A DNA stretch of 64,000 nucleotides from Sapria himalayana (Eukaryota > Streptophyta > Magnoliopsida > Malpighiales > Rafflesiaceae), in the NCBI GenBank assembly GCA_029783825.1, contig JAREIK010002985.1:1002653-1066652 (forward strand). The letters are read 5' to 3'. This document shows positions 59,600 through 64,000 of this stretch, in pieces; the stretch's first letter is position 1; each line of letters starts with the position of its first letter. The notes under the pieces are model-generated. The model was not told where the DNA came from and did no database searches. It was given only the letters and a program-made list of their open reading frames with translations. The position numbers and the translations under genes are program-made.

Positions 59600-61950
59600 T
59601 GTACACCTAATGATTTTGTTATGCTTACCCATATGTATCCCTGACTTCTTAATTGAGTGTCACTAGCTCCAGCTTAGATACTACAACGTCAATTGTCATT
59701 TCTTTTCACAACCTTATTTTAAACTCATGAGTCATAAATTTAATAGTCAATATAAATGTCATTTGTAGGTATACTCTTTATATTTTTTTGTATATACTTT
59801 TCATTTGACAACACATGACACAACTAATATGCTTTTGATATTATTGTGGTTATTACTTTATAGTATCATCACATAAACAAGAGAGCATGACAATATCAAT
59901 CTTCGGTCTTTCCTATTGACACGTGATTTCTTTGTATTATAGTTTAATTATACTTTATTTTCAGTAAATTAAATTGCTAAGTAATAAGATTGCAATATTT
60001 TTTTTATTCTTCTATTATTTTTGTGTATGATTAACAGATCAGCATATTAATTTCCTTCGAATTGAATGAGAAAATTTGTACATCTTTTCTTTTCACCCAT
60101 GAGAACCCCTATATATGTGCATGCCTATCCTTGATTCACTTATAATATGCCCACAGCTTAAACACTTGATATTGGATAAAATAAAGATTCTTAAGTTATG
60201 TGTTTTTAAGAAATATAACATTAAAAATAAAATATTTTATAAAACTTTTGATAATATTTCAAATAATAAAATAACAATTAATATATTTATTAGACATATT
60301 AGAAATGAATTGTTAGATAAAATATTTTATGTTAGGTGTATATATCATACTATTAACCTAATAGTACAGATGAAAATGAATATTATTTCTCATATTATAG
60401 AAAAAATAAAAAATTTACTAAAATAATTTAAGATATCTAACAAACAATAAAAATTAATCAATCTTTATTTGTTGATCGTACTGAAAATGAAAAAATCCAA
60501 ATAGATATAAGATACTATTGGAATTATACGTACCTAATATTTGAGTAATATATTAATAATCAATACGTAATATTCAACTACTTCAATAATAAAAATAATA
60601 AAGTTATTATTGAAAATTTAGACTCAAAAACAAAAATTTTATTTATTAAATTCCTAAATATTTTTTATGAGATGACAAACAAGTATTTCTATGTGCATAC
60701 ACCTATCACTTGTATAATACTCAGGTGAATATATAATATTAATAATATATTTAGTAAGTATAGATGACACCATATATTTAGCATCATAGGCATTGAGATA
60801 AAATTAAATATTTAAAATATTGATTCTCTATTTTATCTTTATATTACTTGGCAACATATATAAATTCAAAAATTAAGATGAAAGAAATAAAAAATATATT
60901 AAGATACATATTCATCTGTATAAACTAAGAACATGAACTAGAAAATTTTATTCACAAACAATTTTATAACATATTTACATATTATAACACTATGTATAAT
61001 AGCTGTAGCGAAACTCATAGTATGAACATGAACACCATATTCAAAAATGACTTTTCTATTTATTTAGCTAGAGACAAATGAGTGGGTGATTCAATGAATA
61101 AAAACAAATTTTCTTAATAATTATAATCAATTATTGCTAAATCATATCACATAATTATAATAAAAATTTTAATATTTTAAATTGATAAAAAATCATATAA
61201 ATTTACCTATCCAGTGGTTTCCAAGATAATGCATAATCTACTAATTCATCTTGTATTTAATATAATATCGAAATTTATTTTTTCTGTTACAGTCAATATT
61301 ATTTCAGATAAAAAATCAATATTACAACTAAATATCACTTGCATTCATGAATAACTAGAAAGATTTGAAATTGAACATTCATAATAAAGCAAAAAAAAAC
61401 TACTAACTGACTCATGAAATATCGAGATCTAAGATAAAGATGCCACCGCTAGCAATACATTCATAATTATATAATGATAACAATATGCATCTGTATCAAC
61501 ACTACCATAATACAAATACATGAGTCCAATTAATGATGATGGCTTGTATGATTTTAGATTTTTTTTTCATTCAATACAAAATAATAATTTTTTGTTTTTT
61601 CATTTTTGTTGGTTATGTTTGTTGCTTTATCATCAAATTATGTTATTTATCATGTTAATATTATGCTTATGAATTATTTTTTTTTATTTAAATGATTTTT
61701 CATTTTTTTTTTGCATTAATATATATTATAAATTCATAATACTATAACTTCACACCACGAATAAATATAAAATTAAAATTTCATTATATTATAATTTGGG
61801 GATGACATGGCATGAATCTACCTAGCTACGAACCAAACAGGGCATGTCGAGCATAATAAAATGTGTGTCATGTTGCATGTGTTGTGGATGAAAACATATA
61901 TATAATGAAAATGTGTGTAGTGGGTTGCATGTGTGTTGTCATTCTACAAT

Positions 61951-62404
61951 TAGAGGTATCAACCAGGCTAGGCCGGCCCGATCCGGGATGAAGCATGGCA
62001 TGATTCGGCCGTGCCTAAGCCGGCACGGCACTAGAATTTCTGGTGCCCGTGTCATGTCGTGCCGAGGCCAACTCGTGTCATGCCTGGCCCGGCACAGTAC
62101 CATGGCCCATTGGTACGATACCTTAGCACGAGCTGAGAAACTCTATTTTTTTTAAATTAAGGATTCGACTGCACGACGACATGACGGCACATGATTCCAC
62201 CGCGTGGCGGTGTTATGACGCACGCTAAAATCCTAATTTAAAAAAATTAGCGTTTTGACTCAACCGGAATGATTCTAGCAGATTTGTGTCGCGGGCCTGT
62301 GCCGGACTGACCTCCACAGAACCATGCCTGGCCCGGCAGAAAAGCACGGTCGAACTGGCTAAAAACGAGCCAGGCCATCCAGCACATCCCGTTTGACACC
62401 TCTA
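61951..62404. mobile_element. hAT-like non-autonomous element
   Basis: A 454-bp element from TAGAGGTATCAACCAGGC to TCCCGTTTGACACCTCTA is flanked exactly by TCTACAAT (61943-61950 and 62405-62412). The interior is non-coding with scattered substitutions. Confidence 0.95.
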
Positions 62405-64000
62405 TCTACAATATGCTAACATGCATGTTAATGTGCATTGTGAATACAATGTGTGCATGATATATGCATGCAATAGTATGCTGTGGTGTGACCATGTGTG
62501 CAGTGGGGTGCATGTGTGCAGTAGCCAGTAGTGATTTGCTAAGTGATTTAATAGTGATTGTGCATAAATTTACTTGATAATGCATATACTTGTAGAGGAA
62601 CAAAATATTAATCGACTTAATGAAAAGATATCTCATATTATTTACATAAAAGATTGAAAAAATATGAATCGAGACATAAGAGATCTTCAGTATAATACAT
62701 ATATTATAGGAAGAGTTTGCAAATTAGAGACATATGATAATAATTATTTCTAGAACTAAGACTATGATTCCTACAAATTATTCAATGACAAAGTCATACT
62801 ACTAAATTTATTCAAATTTTTTCATGGAGTTCACCAACAATAACCATTAAAGATAAATAAATAAAAAATTACACTAATAAGACAACAATATAGTATTCTC
62901 AACTTTTAAGTATATAAACAGTCTATTCATTATATTATTCTTGACACTTGAATAATTAGCTCATGAATAAATAGTCAAAACTCATTTAACTATTAGTTAT
63001 TTATTACTTTTTTAACTTAATATCTTAATTTTATTATAGCTAATTCCAAAATACAAAAGGCCATTGACAATGACAATATTGACCTTTATACTTTTTTTCC
63101 TATCAGCTTATTCCTAAGTATTCGAATAATTTAATTTTGATAAGTTATTTTTTTTAATTATTCAATTTTATTATTATTTATTATCTCATTAATATCAATT
63201 TGCATGATCAAAAAATTTTTAGGATGTCCTTATATGGTAATAGACATGATTTATAAATTTTTTATTCTATTTTTATTAGTGTTACAAGTTGTTTGAATGT
63301 AATAGATCATTTACTCGTTCATTCTCAACTTTATCATTCATTTTTGGTCTATCTCATATTATTGAATCACGCTAATAGATATATCATTATATTAGATTTT
63401 GAATAAAAACTTATTTAATTTGATTCATTTAAATATTTATAAACTTGATATCATTGACATATGAAATAGATTAAAAAATTTTTTGTTACTTACATTGATT
63501 ATGATGCTTATTTTACTAGACAATTTATTTTTTTTCAAAATTAATCTCAAAATTTGTCTATTTTACAAGTATGTATAAAAAATTAAAAAATAAATCTAAT
63601 ACAAATTAAAAAATAAAATAAAAGATTGTGAAAATAATGTAGAATGTATGTCTAATAGTTTCAATACTTATTATAATAATCATGAGATTATTCATTAAAT
63701 TAAACATGTGAGTGAGATGATACACTATCAAGTCTTTTCAAATTTTCTATCTTATAAAAAAATTATTTAATTTATCTTCTAAAATTTTTAAAAATACTTA
63801 TTTTTTCAATATCTCTTCATGTGAAATTATCTGATATGACTCTAAATAAAAAATATATTTATTTATTATTCTAGAATCTATAAAGAGTACATATATTACT
63901 CTCAAAATACATATAGAATACTAGTCATAGATGAGGCAAATGAGTTGAAAGGCCCAGAGCACAACCAGAAGAAAATCGACATGACACATCACGACCACCA

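Larger units (their letters stand above)
54506..64000. other. region upstream of visible SMT1 exons, likely intron 1
   Basis: 9.5 kb with no exon recognised on either strand. Because the methyltransferase reading frame has no start codon within its first visible exon (acceptor TTTTTCAG at 54506), this stretch is probably the inside of its first intron. It is AT-rich with an unusual concentration of hAT-like elements (five or six) between 54996 and 62404. From 60000 to 61900 and from 62420 to 64000 only AT-rich sequence was seen. Confidence 0.6.

Noticed and set aside
58946..59644. Overlapping open frames on both strands rich in Arg, Pro, Ala and Gly
   Set aside because: They lie inside a GC-rich hAT-like element where stops are rare; no protein motif is present and the frames end at the element borders.

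Overview
This window is nuclear DNA from a flowering plant with large, transposon-filled introns. The genes have spliceosomal GT-AG introns and products of plant type (an OBERON PHD-finger protein, a maize-type polyamine oxidase, a cycloartenol C24-methyltransferase). The noncoding DNA is AT-rich and crowded with Ty1/copia, LINE, SINE-like, hAT-like and MULE-like remnants. Nothing seen points to bacteria, organelles or viruses, and the species cannot be named from the sequence. Gene density is about one gene per 16 kb.  Layout: four protein-coding genes. (1) Positions 1-2664, plus strand: the 3' part of an OBERON3/4 (TITANIA)-type gene; its 5' end lies before the window. (2) Positions 5271-12336, minus strand: a complete DNA topoisomerase II in 19 exons, 1479 codons plus stop, convergent with gene 1. 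(3) Positions 13339-45932, minus strand: a complete polyamine oxidase in 10 exons, 497 codons plus stop, stretched over 32.6 kb by introns of 19.6 kb and 5.7 kb. (4) Positions 47750-54505 and beyond, minus strand: a sterol C24-methyltransferase (SMT1 type), 11 exons covering 291 codons; the roughly 45 N-terminal residues were not found and probably lie past the right edge. Every exon junction of genes 2-4 was phased by hand and all reading frames stay open, so these look like working genes.  Repeats: the most striking population is a short, GC-rich element family with ends reading TAGAGGTGTCAA and perfect or near-perfect 8-bp target duplications, the hallmark of hAT-type transposition. At least seven copies have exact duplications and several more are degraded. 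The large polyamine oxidase intron holds a degraded Ty1/copia element (27170 to about 35710) with a LINE fragment nested inside its reverse transcriptase and flanked by a 17-bp duplication. Tandem repeats with 91-bp, 30-bp and about 222-245-bp units also occur.  The four genes have unrelated roles (chromatin and meristem regulation, DNA topology, polyamine breakdown, sterol synthesis); nothing suggests an operon-like pathway cluster. No new multigene system was found. The items most worth checking are the D-to-N change in the topoisomerase TOPRIM motif, the GC-AG intron in the methyltransferase, the giant polyamine oxidase intron and the hAT-like family.
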